Positions 1 through 9,179 of a DNA stretch of 64,000 bases are shown here, in pieces (within the stretch, counting starts at the first letter, position 1; the number at the start of each line of letters is the position of its first letter). Both the position numbers and the translations under genes were made by a program. The DNA is from Sphingomonas paucimobilis NBRC 13935. Lineage in GTDB: Bacteria; Pseudomonadota; Alphaproteobacteria; Sphingomonadales; Sphingomonadaceae. Below the pieces are notes generated by a model. That model searched no databases. It was not told the DNA's origin and saw nothing but the letters and a program-made list of their open reading frames with translations. The stretch spans positions 371,906-435,905 of the forward strand of contig NZ_BBJS01000014.1 in the NCBI RefSeq assembly GCF_000739895.2, written 5' to 3'.

Positions 1-1
1 G

Positions 2-709
2 GGCAGCGCGACCGCGCCGATCTCGGGCGCGTTCGTCGCGGTCGGCGATGCGGTCAACGACATCCCCGCGACGATCGGCCATTATTTCTTCGTCCATGCC
101 GAGAATGACCGACTGCGCCAGGAACTGGAACAGTCGCGCAAGCTGCTCCAGACGGCGCGCACCATCGCCTATGACAATCGTCGCCTGCGCCGTTTGCTGG
201 CGGTGCGCGACCGGACGCCGGACACCGTCGCGGTCGCTCGGCTGGTCAGTTCGACCGGATCGAGCGGCCGCCGCTTCGCGCTGCTCAACGCCGGTCGTTG
301 GCAGGGCGTCACCCCCGGCATGGCGGTGCGGGGGCCCGAGGGACTGGTCGGCCGCGTGACCGAGGCGGGGCCGGCGGCGGCGCGTGTCCTGTTGCTGACC
401 GATCCGGAAAGCATCGTCCCCGTGCGTCGTACCCGCGACGGTATGCCGGCCATTGCGGTCGGGCGCGGCGACGGCACGCTCGATGTGCGCTCGGTCGCCA
501 CCAATGTCCGGCTGGCCAAGGGCGAGTTGTTCGTGACCTCCGGCACCGGCGGCCTTTACGCGCCCAATATTCCTGTCGCCCGCATCGAGACCGCCGGTGG
601 CGACGTCGCCGTCGCGCGGCCGTTCAGCCATCCCGACACGCTCGATTTCGCGATCGTTCAGCGCGCCTTCATGCCGATGCCGCCACCAGCGCCGGCACCT
701 CGGCCGTGA
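2..709 (+). CDS. mreC: Rod shape-determining protein MreC (5' truncated by window edge)
   Basis: MreC is the periplasmic scaffold of the rod-shape elongation complex and links MreD, PBP2 and RodA. The open frame enters at base 2 without a start, so the N-terminal membrane anchor lies outside the window. What is visible begins with a heptad-like helix (LRQELEQSRKLL) and continues into the two beta domains, with the conserved stretch GRVTEAGPAAARVLLLTDP and a Pro-rich tail. The stop overlaps the GTG of mreD, and mrdA and rodA follow, which is the classical order. Family call is firm; total length is unknown. Confidence 0.93.
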   Translation, partial: GSATAPISGAFVAVGDAVNDIPATIGHYFFVHAENDRLRQELEQSRKLLQTARTIAYDNRRLRRLLAVRDRTPDTVAVARLVSSTGSSGRRFALLNAGRWQGVTPGMAVRGPEGLVGRVTEAGPAAARVLLLTDPESIVPVRRTRDGMPAIAVGRGDGTLDVRSVATNVRLAKGELFVTSGTGGLYAPNIPVARIETAGGDVAVARPFSHPDTLDFAIVQRAFMPMPPPAPAPRP

Positions 710-1230
710 CCCTCGACCATTATAACCCCTTCGACCCCGGACTGCCCCCGTCACGCGCCCGCGCGCTGCCCTGGCTGACCGTGATGGCCGGTTCGCTCGT
801 CGCCATCGTGCCGGTGGTGGCGATTGTGCCGTTACAACCGCCGACGGGTTTGCTGATGCTGCTCGCCTGGCGTCTGGTCGCGCGCTTCGCCTTGCGCCTC
901 TGGGCCGCCGCGCCGCTGGGCCTGTTCGACGATCTGCTGTCGGGGCAGCCGCTAGGTTCGGCCATGCTGCTCTGGTCGCTGACCTCGCTCGCCATCGACC
1001 TGTTCGAGCATCGGCTGGTCTTTCGCGATTTCTGGCAGGATTGGCTGATCGCCAGCGGCGCCATCGCCTTTTGCCTGATTGCTGGCCGCTTCATCGCGGT
1101 GCCGGTGGGCGCGCAGGTCGATGCGCCGCTGATCATCCAGATCGTGATCACCATCCTGCTTTTCCCGATGGCGACCCGCTTGGTCGCGTGGATCGATCGC
1201 AAACGCGGGCGAAATGAGGTAGGGGCCTAA
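706..1230 (+). CDS. mreD: Rod shape-determining protein MreD
   Basis: A small integral membrane protein of about 174 residues that works with MreC in lateral wall growth. The start is taken as GTG at 706, overlapping the mreC stop by four bases; the same frame is open further upstream, but that part lies over mreC and does not look like protein. Several hydrophobic segments are visible (PWLTVMAGSLVAIVPVVAIV, LLMLLAWRLVARFALRLW, WLIASGAIAFCLIAGRFI, IIQIVITILLFPMATRLVAW). It ends two bases before mrdA, so mreC-mreD-mrdA-rodA is one transcription unit. Confidence 0.88.
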   Translation: MTLDHYNPFDPGLPPSRARALPWLTVMAGSLVAIVPVVAIVPLQPPTGLLMLLAWRLVARFALRLWAAAPLGLFDDLLSGQPLGSAMLLWSLTSLAIDLFEHRLVFRDFWQDWLIASGAIAFCLIAGRFIAVPVGAQVDAPLIIQIVITILLFPMATRLVAWIDRKRGRNEVGA

Positions 1231-1231
1231 C

Positions 1232-3301
1232 ATGGATCGCCCCGGGCGGATCATGACCGAGGCCGCGCAGGCCTATAGCTTCTCACGGCGCGCCTTCGTG
1301 CTGAGCGCGGCGCAGGGAGCCGTCGGCCTGATGCTGGCCGGCCGCATGGCCTGGCTGTCGATCGCGCAGAACGAGAAGTACAATCTTCTTTCCGAAAGCA
1401 ACCGGGTCAACACGACGATGATCCCGCCGCGTCGCGGCTGGCTGATCGATCGGCACGGGCTTCCCATCGCCAACAATCGCACCGATTTCCGCGTCGACAT
1501 CATCCCCGACCGGCTGGAGGACAAGGACCGAGTGCTCGGCCTGCTCCGCCAGATCCTGAAGCTCGATGACGAGGCGATGGAGCGCATCCGGCTCGACCTC
1601 GAACATGCCGCCGGGTTCCAGCCGGTGCAGGTCGCCGAGCGGCTGGACTGGGACCGGTTCGCCGCGATCAGCGTGCGGCTGCCCGAATTGCCGGGCGTGC
1701 AGCCGACGCGCGGCTTTGCGCGCTTCTATCCCGCTGGACCGGCAGTCGCGCATCTAACCGGCTATGTCGGTACGCCCACCGCCGAGCAGTTCAAGGAAAC
1801 CCACGACCAGCTGCTCGTCACCCCCGGCTTCAAGCTGGGCAAGGACGGGCTGGAAAAGATGCTAGAGCCGCAATTGCGCGGCAAGCCCGGCGCCAAGCGT
1901 GTCGAAGTGACGGCGCGCGGCAAGGTCGTGGCCGAACTCGCCACTCGTCCGGATACCCCGGGCCACAATATCCGCCTGACCATCGATGCGGGGCTACAGG
2001 AATATGCCGCGCGCCGGCTCGGCACCAATTCGGGATCGGCGGTGGTGCTCGACTGCCGCACCGGTGAGACGCTCGCGATGGTGTCGATGCCCGCCTATGA
2101 TCCGAACAGCTTCTCGGACGGGATCAGCCACTTGGAGTGGGCGATGCTGTCGGAAAACGACCATGTGCCCTTGATGAACAAGGTGACGCAGGGGCTGTAT
2201 CCGCCGGGCTCCACCGTCAAGCCGATGAACGGCTTGGCCCTGCTCGAAGCGGGCGTGGGCGCGGACGACCGGGTGCTCTGCACCGGCGCGATGCGGGTCG
2301 GCACCGGCGTCTTCCACTGCCACAAGCGGGGCGGTCACGGCGCGCTCAACCTGAAGGGCGCGATCGAGCAGAGCTGCGACATCTATTTCTACGAGATGAT
2401 CCGGCGCATGGGCTATGACCAGATCGCGCCGGTCGCGCGGATGCTGGGGCTGGGCCAGAAATTCGACATGCCGCTCAATACGCAACGTTACGGCACAGTG
2501 CCCGATTCCGCCTGGAAGCTGAAGAAATATAAGACAAAATGGACCGTGGCCGATGGCTTGAACGCCTCGATCGGTCAAGGCTATGTGCTGGCCAATCCGC
2601 TCCAACTGGCGGTGATGGCGGCGCGGATCGCCTCGGGCCGACATTTGCAGCCCAGCCTGCTCGCACATCAGGTTCATCTCGACTCGCCTGCCCTGCCGGT
2701 CGCGTCCGAGCATCTGGCGGTGGTGCGCGATGCCATGTTCGGCGTGGTCAATCAGGGGGGCACCGGGGGCGCCGCGCGGATGCTGGTGCCGGGCGTGTCG
2801 CTCGCCGCCAAGACCGGCACCGCCCAGGTGCGCCGCATCACCATGGCCGAGCGACGGATAGGCGTTCTGAAGAACGGCCAATTGCCCTTCAAGCTGCGCG
2901 ACCACGCCCTGCTGGTATGCTTCGCACCGGCGGACAATCCGCGTTATGCCGCCGCGGTGGTGCTGGAGCATAATGGCCACACCGTGCGCAACCTCGACGC
3001 GCCACTGATCGGCCGCGACATCATGACCTATCTGTTCGACCGCGACCGTGCGCTGGCCTCGCTGGCGGAAGGTGAGCCGACCTGGGGCGGCGACATCATG
3101 ACGCGGATGCGGGCGGAAGAAGCCGCCTATCGCGCCGCCCAGTCTCCCAAGCCCGCCTCGGTAGCGACCAAGACCGATGCCGGCGCCGCCACCGACGCAC
3201 CCGCCGTCGAAGCCGCGACGAACGTCGCCGACGCACAGGCCGAGGCGATGGCGACCAGCCCGAACGAACCCCGCGCCGACACGGCGGAGCCCAATCCATG
3301 A
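1232..3301 (+). CDS. mrdA: Penicillin-binding protein 2, peptidoglycan transpeptidase
   Basis: The class B PBP of the elongasome, which crosslinks peptidoglycan with RodA as glycosyltransferase partner. The 689-residue product has an N-terminal membrane segment (about residues 20-45), a dimerisation domain (GWLIDRHGLPIANNRTDFRV) and a transpeptidase domain with SxxK as STVK at Ser327, SCD at about 381 and KTGT at about 527. The C-terminal 50 residues are Ala/Thr-rich and low complexity. An alternative ATG lies seven codons downstream (MTEAAQAY). The stop overlaps the rodA start by four bases (ATGA). Confidence 0.95.
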   Translation: MDRPGRIMTEAAQAYSFSRRAFVLSAAQGAVGLMLAGRMAWLSIAQNEKYNLLSESNRVNTTMIPPRRGWLIDRHGLPIANNRTDFRVDIIPDRLEDKDRVLGLLRQILKLDDEAMERIRLDLEHAAGFQPVQVAERLDWDRFAAISVRLPELPGVQPTRGFARFYPAGPAVAHLTGYVGTPTAEQFKETHDQLLVTPGFKLGKDGLEKMLEPQLRGKPGAKRVEVTARGKVVAELATRPDTPGHNIRLTIDAGLQEYAARRLGTNSGSAVVLDCRTGETLAMVSMPAYDPNSFSDGISHLEWAMLSENDHVPLMNKVTQGLYPPGSTVKPMNGLALLEAGVGADDRVLCTGAMRVGTGVFHCHKRGGHGALNLKGAIEQSCDIYFYEMIRRMGYDQIAPVARMLGLGQKFDMPLNTQRYGTVPDSAWKLKKYKTKWTVADGLNASIGQGYVLANPLQLAVMAARIASGRHLQPSLLAHQVHLDSPALPVASEHLAVVRDAMFGVVNQGGTGGAARMLVPGVSLAAKTGTAQVRRITMAERRIGVLKNGQLPFKLRDHALLVCFAPADNPRYAAAVVLEHNGHTVRNLDAPLIGRDIMTYLFDRDRALASLAEGEPTWGGDIMTRMRAEEAAYRAAQSPKPASVATKTDAGAATDAPAVEAATNVADAQAEAMATSPNEPRADTAEPNP

Positions 3302-4410
3302 GCGGGCCGCGGATCATCCCCGAACCCATTGCCCAACTGCCTTGGCGGGTCATTCTGCTGGTCATGGCGATCGGTTGTTTCGGACTGGTCGTCCTCTATT
3401 CGGCCGCCGGCGGTTCGCTGACCCCTTGGGCCAAGCCGCAAGGAGTGCGCTTCTTCGTGCTGCTCGCCGGGTCGCTCGTGCTGTCGCGCCTGCCGCTCGA
3501 TCTATGGCGGCGGATCGCGATACCGGGCTATCTGATCCTGGTGGTCGCGCTGGTGCTGGTGGAATTGCTCGGCGCGGTGCGCGGGGGCAGCCAGCGATGG
3601 CTGGACGTCGGGTTTATCCGGCTCCAGCCGTCCGAACTGATGAAGCTGTTCATCGTCCTGGGGGCCGCGCGCTTCTATGAATTGATGCCACCAGCAGAGA
3701 CAAGGCGCTTCTCCGGCATATGGCCCGTCGCGGCGATGATCGCCGTGCCCGCCGCGCTGGTGATGAAACAGCCCGATCTGGGAACCGCGCTGATGATCTG
3801 TGCGGGCGGCGCGACCGTGATGTTCCTGGCCGGGGTGCCGCTTCGCCTGTTCATCGGCGGAGCGATGGCGCTGGCGGTGCTGGCCCCGCTCGCGGTCAAT
3901 TTCGTGCTTCACGATTATCAGCGCAACCGCGTTCTGATCTTCCTGGATCCCGAAAGCGATCCGCTCGGCACCGGCTATCATATCAGCCAGTCCAAGATCG
4001 CGATCGGATCGGGGGGCATCTTCGGCAAGGGGTTCCTGAACGGCACCCAGAGCCATCTCGATTATCTGCCAGAGGGCCATACCGACTTCGTCTTCGCCAC
4101 CATGGCGGAGGAATGGGGGCTGGTCGGCGGATGCTTCCTGATCCTCGCCTTCCTGCTGGTCATCCGCTGGGGCCTCAACGTCGCGCAGGCGGCGCCCAAT
4201 CGCTTCGCCCGGCTGACCGCCGCCGGCCTGTCCACGACCATCTTCATCTACGTCATGGTCAATCTGATGATGGTGATGGGCTTGGCCCCCGTGGTCGGCA
4301 TTCCGCTGCCGCTGGTCAGCTATGGCGGTTCGTCGCAGATGACCGTGCTGCTATGCCTGGGCATCCTGATGGCGATCGACCGGGAAAATCGTCGCTCCAC
4401 CCGCTGGTGA
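3298..4410 (+). CDS. rodA: RodA, SEDS-family peptidoglycan glycosyltransferase
   Basis: A polytopic membrane enzyme that polymerises lipid II in lateral wall synthesis together with PBP2. The 370-residue product has many hydrophobic helices and SEDS hallmarks: RGGSQRWLDVGFIRLQPSELMK, the loop with GSGGIFGKGFLNGTQSHLDYLPEGHTDF, and the C-terminal VGIPLPLVSYGGSS. The ATG overlaps the mrdA stop, indicating translational coupling. It ends the mre-mrd operon; tRNA-Lys follows after about 115 bases. Confidence 0.95.
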   Translation: MSGPRIIPEPIAQLPWRVILLVMAIGCFGLVVLYSAAGGSLTPWAKPQGVRFFVLLAGSLVLSRLPLDLWRRIAIPGYLILVVALVLVELLGAVRGGSQRWLDVGFIRLQPSELMKLFIVLGAARFYELMPPAETRRFSGIWPVAAMIAVPAALVMKQPDLGTALMICAGGATVMFLAGVPLRLFIGGAMALAVLAPLAVNFVLHDYQRNRVLIFLDPESDPLGTGYHISQSKIAIGSGGIFGKGFLNGTQSHLDYLPEGHTDFVFATMAEEWGLVGGCFLILAFLLVIRWGLNVAQAAPNRFARLTAAGLSTTIFIYVMVNLMMVMGLAPVVGIPLPLVSYGGSSQMTVLLCLGILMAIDRENRRSTRW

Positions 4411-4442
4411 AGGAAAAAAGCGGCTTTTCCCCGAAAAAGCAT

Positions 4443-4470
4443 TTGCAAAGCGGGAAGCCAATGCTAAAGG
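4443..4470 (+). promoter_or_regulatory. Candidate promoter of the first tRNA-Lys
   Basis: TTGCAA at 4443-4448 and TAAAGG at 4465-4470 are separated by 16 bases, about 55 bases upstream of the tRNA. The second tRNA-Lys copy has a similar pair at a similar distance, which is the main support. Confidence 0.35.
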
Positions 4471-4525
4471 CGCGCCTCCCGATCGCGAAGCGGGTCGCAA
4501 GACCCACGCTTCCATCGTGGCAAAT

Positions 4526-4601
<76 letters not shown>

Positions 4602-4609
4602 GTTTCTCC

Positions 4610-4639
4610 AACGGCTCCGCGAACAATCGCGGGGCCGTT
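4610..4639 (+). terminator. Hairpin just after tRNA-Lys copy 1
   Basis: AACGGCTCCGCG and CGCGGGGCCGTT pair over 12 positions (one G-U) around a six-base loop, nine bases after the tRNA. There is no strong T run, so it could be a terminator without tail or an RNA-processing hairpin. Confidence 0.4.
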
Positions 4640-4683
4640 GTGCATTGAGGCCCTCGGGCCCCCTCCAGCGGGATAGATGATTG

Positions 4684-5046
4684 ATGGCAGGCTATAAGGT
4701 TCCCGGTTTCTCCGATCGTGCAGCGGCCTCGCGCGAGGCCAAGGCAGCGGCGCTCGAGCGTCTGCGCAACAAGGCCGCGCCCGACCCGGCGGTCGTCGCC
4801 GCTCGCGCCGCAGCCCGCGAAGCCAAGGCGGCGGCCGAAGCCGAACGCCGCGCCGCGCACAAGGCGGCGATCGAGCAGGAAAAGGCCGCTCGCGAAGAAG
4901 CCCGCGCCAAGGCACAGGCCGAGGCCGAAACCGCCGCAGAGGCTGCCGCTGCCGCCGCACGCCCGCCCGTCGTCCCGACCGCCGCTGAACTGAAGGCGGC
5001 GCGCGACGCGCGCTATGCCGCGCGCAAGGCCCGCCAGGGCAAATGA
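4684..5046 (+). CDS. Small Ala/Arg/Glu-rich protein, likely DUF6481 family
   Basis: A 120-residue cytosolic protein that is almost entirely charged helix rich in Ala, Arg, Lys and Glu, which probably forms a long helix or coiled coil. The opening MAGYKVPGFSDRAAASREAK and the closing AARDARYAARKARQ resemble the sphingomonad DUF6481 family as I remember it; no function is known. A TTG sits directly before the chosen ATG. The stop overlaps the next gene by four bases, so the two are probably cotranslated. Confidence 0.65.
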   Translation: MAGYKVPGFSDRAAASREAKAAALERLRNKAAPDPAVVAARAAAREAKAAAEAERRAAHKAAIEQEKAAREEARAKAQAEAETAAEAAAAAARPPVVPTAAELKAARDARYAARKARQGK

Positions 5047-5714
5047 CCCCGCGCGAGCTGCTGGGCGTCGCCGAGGTGCCCGGCGGCGAACCGCTGCGAC
5101 TGTTTCGTCGTGGCGGCGATTTCATGATCGTGCTCGACCGCAACGAGCTGATGAGCACGCGGATGAGCGGCTCGGAAGTCGCACTGGGCACCATGACCTG
5201 CGACCGCCTCAGCGACCGCCCTGCCCCGCATCTGCTGATCGGCGGCTATGGCATGGGCTTCACGCTGCGGGCCGTGCTGGCGCGTCTGGGCCCCAGGGCG
5301 CAGGTGACGGTGGCGGAACTGGTGCCGGGTATCATCGAATGGGCGCGTGGCCCGATGGCCGCGCTGACCGACGGATGCCTGGACGATCCCCGCGTGACGC
5401 TCGCCATGGGGGATGTCGGCAATGCGATCTATGCCGGGCGCGGGCAATATGATGCGATCCTACTCGACGTCGACAATGGCCCGGACGGGCTGACCCGTCC
5501 GGCCAATGACGGGCTTTACTCGGCGCGTGGCCTTGATGAGGCGCGTCTCGCACTGCGTCCGGGTGGCGTTCTGGCCATCTGGTCCGCCGCGCCCGATCCC
5601 GTCTTCACCAGGCGGCTTGGCCGCGCCGGCTTCGCGGTCGATGAGGTCAAGGTACGGGCGCGCGAGAACGGCAAGGGCGCGACACACACCATCTGGTTCG
5701 CCACGGCGCGCTGA
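5043..5714 (+). CDS. Spermidine-synthase-like SAM-dependent methyltransferase
   Basis: A 223-residue Rossmann-fold protein of the spermidine synthase/SpeE-like superfamily. The glycine motif is LLIGGYGMGFTLRAVL (about residues 61-76), followed by the acidic position in VTVAELVPGIIEWA and the motif IYAGRGQYDAILLDVDNGP. It lacks the N-terminal beta domain of a true polyamine synthase, so the substrate cannot be named; bacterial genomes often label such proteins as spermidine synthase. It overlaps the preceding small gene by four bases. Confidence 0.75.
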   Translation: MTPRELLGVAEVPGGEPLRLFRRGGDFMIVLDRNELMSTRMSGSEVALGTMTCDRLSDRPAPHLLIGGYGMGFTLRAVLARLGPRAQVTVAELVPGIIEWARGPMAALTDGCLDDPRVTLAMGDVGNAIYAGRGQYDAILLDVDNGPDGLTRPANDGLYSARGLDEARLALRPGGVLAIWSAAPDPVFTRRLGRAGFAVDEVKVRARENGKGATHTIWFATAR

Positions 5715-5844
5715 CATCTCTGCGACGGTAGTCCAGCTACCCTCCCCGCTCACCTGCGGTGAGTGGGTACCTTTCCTTTCCCATCAGGGGAGAGGAGGCG
5801 CGAACCGCCGGAAGGGTGAGGGTGTTGATGAGACGTTCTATGTC

Positions 5845-6021
5845 TCAATTCTCGCGCTTTGCCCCGTCCAGTTCCTTCTGCAAGCGATCCTTCTCCGTCG
5901 CATCACGCTGTTTTTCCGCCTTGGTCCGACCGAAGCGTGCCCGGTTCTCGCTGGCCTGTTGCTCGGCGGCCTGCCGGGCCCGCGCCTTGCGGGCTTGGCG
6001 GAAATTGACGACGTCGCCCAT
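5845..6021 (-). CDS. DUF4169 family small protein
   Basis: A 58-residue protein beginning MGDVVNFRQARKARARQAAE and containing the family hallmark ENRARFGRTKAEKQRD. It is basic and helical, with no signal peptide. The start codon overlaps the stop of the upstream phospholipase D gene by one base (TGATG), which implies coupling. DUF4169 is an alphaproteobacterial family of unknown role. Confidence 0.82.
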   Translation of the reverse strand: MGDVVNFRQARKARARQAAEQQASENRARFGRTKAEKQRDATEKDRLQKELDGAKREN

Positions 6022-7490
6022 CAGCGCCGCCGCAATCGCCGGAACAGACCCTTGCGAGCACTGAGCGCCTCGAACATCTCGTCGGGCCCTTCGGGATCGA
6101 GCACCTCGTTATCGGCCAGCCATTCCTCGACACTCGACAGGTCCGGCACCTCATAGGGGCGCAGCGTGCGTCCCTCGGTGCCGCGCAATGTTTCCACCGT
6201 GGCGATCAGCGATCCGGTCCGCGCGAAAGTCTCGGACACCGTCGCCGGTGCCACTCCTAGATGCTCGGCGAGCAAATCATCCCGAATGGCGGTGATCCGC
6301 TGCGCCGCAGCGCTGCCCGCCTCGACCGCCAGCGCAAGGTCGCATTCGGTATCGAGCCGCATCGACCGATTGTTGAGATTGGACGACCCCAGCCGGAACA
6401 CGCGGTCGTCCGCAATCAGGATCTTGGCATGGCAGTAGATCGCCTCGCCATCCGCCGTGAACGGATGATAGAGCCGCAGCCGGCCATGACGGTCGCGCCG
6501 TCGCAAAGCCTCCACCAGCCGCGCGCGCGCCGTGTCCATCGCGATCGGCTCCAGCCAGCCTTGCGCGGTCAGCGGATTGACGATGACGAACTCCGGTCCG
6601 TCCTCCTCATCCAGCCGCCGCGCAATCGCCTCCGCCACGCGGCGTGAGGCGAAATACTGGCTCTCGATATAGACGTGCCGCTCGGCCCGCGCGATCTGCG
6701 CCAGGAACAGCGCTTCATTCTCATGGACGGGCGCCTGGTCTTCCATCTCGGGCATGGTGCGCGCGATCGCGACGGGCTGGTCGGTGAAGTCCGCCTCCAA
6801 CCCCTCCGGCCAGCAGCTCGCGCCCGGCACCGCCGGGGCCATATGCTTGCCCCCCGCCGCATGCCAGCGCTGGCGGAACAGCTCGCCCAGCGCATGGGTG
6901 ACCGGCCCCTCGACCGCGCTGATCGCATCGTGCCAGGGTTTGTAGGGCTGCCCCCCAGGCCGCTTGCGGCCGGGGTCTTTGTCGAGATGCGCGCGCGTGT
7001 CCCAGCGATCGCCGGTCATGTCGATGCCGCCGCAAAAGGCGAGTTGGTCGTCGATGATGACGATCTTCTGGTGATGCGAGGCCGCGACCGGATGATGGCC
7101 GTCCAGCTTGGTATGGATGCGCTTGTGCGCCATCCACTTCATCACGGTGAAGAAGGTGCGACCGCGGAACATCGATTTGATCGCACCCGTATCCCAACGG
7201 AGCAGGAAAATTTCGAGATCAGACTGCCGCTGGACCAGCGAGTAGATGAAATCGCCCAGCGACTCGTTGGGTGCCTCGTCATGGTCGAGCACGATCCGCG
7301 CGTCGAAATCCCAACCGATCAGCAGGATCTGCCGCCGCGCGTTCAGCATCGCGCGGCGCGCCATCCGGAAATAATTCTCCGCGTCGACGATCACCGCCAT
7401 CCTGTCGGCCTGTTCGATCCGCCAGCATTCCTGTCCGACCCGCAATGCAATCTCCCCGGTTGCCGATGGTTTCAATGCCCGCGCTGTCAC
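6021..7490 (-). CDS. Phospholipase D / cardiolipin synthase-like protein
   Basis: A PLD-superfamily enzyme of about 489 residues with two HKD motifs: HHQKIVIIDDQLAFCGGIDMT and HAKILIADDRVFRLGSSNLNNRS. These form one active site that transfers phosphatidyl groups. There is no clear transmembrane segment, so it is nearer the soluble or peripheral PLD-like enzymes than classical Cls. I place the start at GTG 7490, because homologous sequence begins near ALRVGQECWRIEQADR; an ATG at 7598 would add 36 unconvincing residues. It is divergent from the aldehyde dehydrogenase and coupled to the DUF4169 gene. Confidence 0.85.
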   Translation of the reverse strand: MTARALKPSATGEIALRVGQECWRIEQADRMAVIVDAENYFRMARRAMLNARRQILLIGWDFDARIVLDHDEAPNESLGDFIYSLVQRQSDLEIFLLRWDTGAIKSMFRGRTFFTVMKWMAHKRIHTKLDGHHPVAASHHQKIVIIDDQLAFCGGIDMTGDRWDTRAHLDKDPGRKRPGGQPYKPWHDAISAVEGPVTHALGELFRQRWHAAGGKHMAPAVPGASCWPEGLEADFTDQPVAIARTMPEMEDQAPVHENEALFLAQIARAERHVYIESQYFASRRVAEAIARRLDEEDGPEFVIVNPLTAQGWLEPIAMDTARARLVEALRRRDRHGRLRLYHPFTADGEAIYCHAKILIADDRVFRLGSSNLNNRSMRLDTECDLALAVEAGSAAAQRITAIRDDLLAEHLGVAPATVSETFARTGSLIATVETLRGTEGRTLRPYEVPDLSSVEEWLADNEVLDPEGPDEMFEALSARKGLFRRLRRR

Positions 7491-7666
7491 CCGCTGGCAA
7501 ATGCCGAAACACCAAAGCCGGCGAAACGGCGCCACCGCACACCGGAAAATCGACAGCGCGCCCGATCTCGGCCCTGCCCCGCTCCGTCCGCATGGCATCT
7601 TGCATGTCCGGCGCGGAAGGCCGATCTCCCGCGCGCATCATCGCCAGACTATCGGAAAGGACGCGC

Positions 7667-9106
7667 ATGACCGCCCAGCAATTTGACGTGAAGAACGGCC
7701 TGTACATCGCCGGGGAATGGCTGGGTCCGGAAGGGCGCGACACCCAGGCCGTACTGAACCCCGCAACCGGCCAGCCGCTGGGCGACCTGCCGCTGGCGAC
7801 CACCGCAGACATGGACCGCGCATTGGAGGCTGCCGCGCGCGGCTTCGATCAGTGGCGCAAGACCGCACCGCAGGAGCGGGCAGCCGTCCTCCACCGCACC
7901 GCCGCGCTGGTCCGCGAACGCGCCGAGGAGCTTGCCCGCCTCGCCACCCTGGAGGAGGGCAAGCCGATCGTCGAGGCGCGCGGTGAAGTCGCCGCCACCG
8001 CCGCGCTGCTCGATTTCCATGCGGGCGAAGCGGTGCGGACCTATGGCCGCGTCCTACCCCGCCCGACCGGGACCCGCTCGCTGGTGCTGCACCAGCCGGT
8101 TGGTCCGGTGGCGGCCTTCTGTGCCTGGAACTTCCCTGTGATGAACCCCGTCCGCAAGCTTTCGCCCGCGATCGCAGCGGGTTGCTCGGTGATCCTCAAG
8201 CCCAGCGAAGAAACGCCGGCCAGCGCTATCGCGATCATGCGCTGTTTCCAGGATGCCGGCCTGCCCGGTGATGTCGCACAGCTCGTTTTCGGCGTGCCCG
8301 ATGCCGTGTCGCGCCACCTGCTCGCCTCGCCGGTCACGCGCAAGCTCAGCTTCACCGGCTCGGTGCCGGTCGGCAAGCATCTGCTCAAGCTCGCTGCCGA
8401 CACGGTAATGAAGTCGACCATGGAGCTGGGCGGTCATGGCCCGGTGCTGGTGTTCGACGATTGCGACCTCGACAAGACGCTCGACCTGCTCGTCACCCAC
8501 AAGTTCCGCAATGCCGGCCAGGTCTGCGTCGCGCCCACTCGCTTCCATGTGCAGGAGGGCATTTACGAGCGCTTCGCCAAGGGCTTTGCCGAGCGCGCCG
8601 CCGCGCTGAAGATCGGTGACGGCCTGTCGTCGGAGACGCAGATGGGCCCCATGGCCAATCCTCGCCGTCCCGAGGCGATCGGCGCGATGATCGAGGATGC
8701 GGTGAAGAACGGCGCGCGGATGCTGACCGGCGGCGAGGCCAAGGGCGGCGAAGGCTTCTTCTTCTCGCCCACCGTCCTTGCCGATGTCTCGCTGGAGGCG
8801 CAGGCGATGAACGACGAGCCCTTCGGCCCGATCGCGCTCATTCGCCCCTTCGCCACCACCGAGGATGCGATTGCGGAAGCCAACCGCCTGCCCTTCGGCC
8901 TGGGGGCCTATTGCTTCACCGAAAATGGCCGCCGCCAGAACCAGTTGGGCGACGAGATCGAGGCCGGCATGGTCGCGATCAACACCGTCCGCCTGAGCTG
9001 GGGCGATGCGCCGTTCGGCGGGGTCAAGGAAAGCGGCTATGGCTCGGAGGATGGCCCCGAGGGCATCGCCAACCATATGATCACCAAGGCGGTTCACATC
9101 GCCTGA
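7667..9106 (+). CDS. NAD(P)-dependent aldehyde dehydrogenase, succinate-semialdehyde type
   Basis: An ALDH-family enzyme of 479 residues. The start is ATG 7667, preceded by GGAAAGG. The nucleotide-binding and catalytic landmarks are intact: VILKPSEETPASA, FTGSVPVGKHLL, the general base Glu at about 253 in MELGGHGP and the nucleophile Cys at about 287 in NAGQVCVAPTRF, with EPFGPIA near the C terminus. Overall it resembles GabD-like succinate-semialdehyde or alpha-ketoglutarate-semialdehyde dehydrogenases; the exact substrate is not determinable from sequence alone. It converges on an HxlR gene. Confidence 0.88.
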   Translation: MTAQQFDVKNGLYIAGEWLGPEGRDTQAVLNPATGQPLGDLPLATTADMDRALEAAARGFDQWRKTAPQERAAVLHRTAALVRERAEELARLATLEEGKPIVEARGEVAATAALLDFHAGEAVRTYGRVLPRPTGTRSLVLHQPVGPVAAFCAWNFPVMNPVRKLSPAIAAGCSVILKPSEETPASAIAIMRCFQDAGLPGDVAQLVFGVPDAVSRHLLASPVTRKLSFTGSVPVGKHLLKLAADTVMKSTMELGGHGPVLVFDDCDLDKTLDLLVTHKFRNAGQVCVAPTRFHVQEGIYERFAKGFAERAAALKIGDGLSSETQMGPMANPRRPEAIGAMIEDAVKNGARMLTGGEAKGGEGFFFSPTVLADVSLEAQAMNDEPFGPIALIRPFATTEDAIAEANRLPFGLGAYCFTENGRRQNQLGDEIEAGMVAINTVRLSWGDAPFGGVKESGYGSEDGPEGIANHMITKAVHIA

Positions 9107-9179
9107 CGGGCGTCCCGCCTTCCTAATGAAGGCCGCTATCGGAGAGGGGGGTCACCATGGGCGGCGGCACCCCTTTTCG

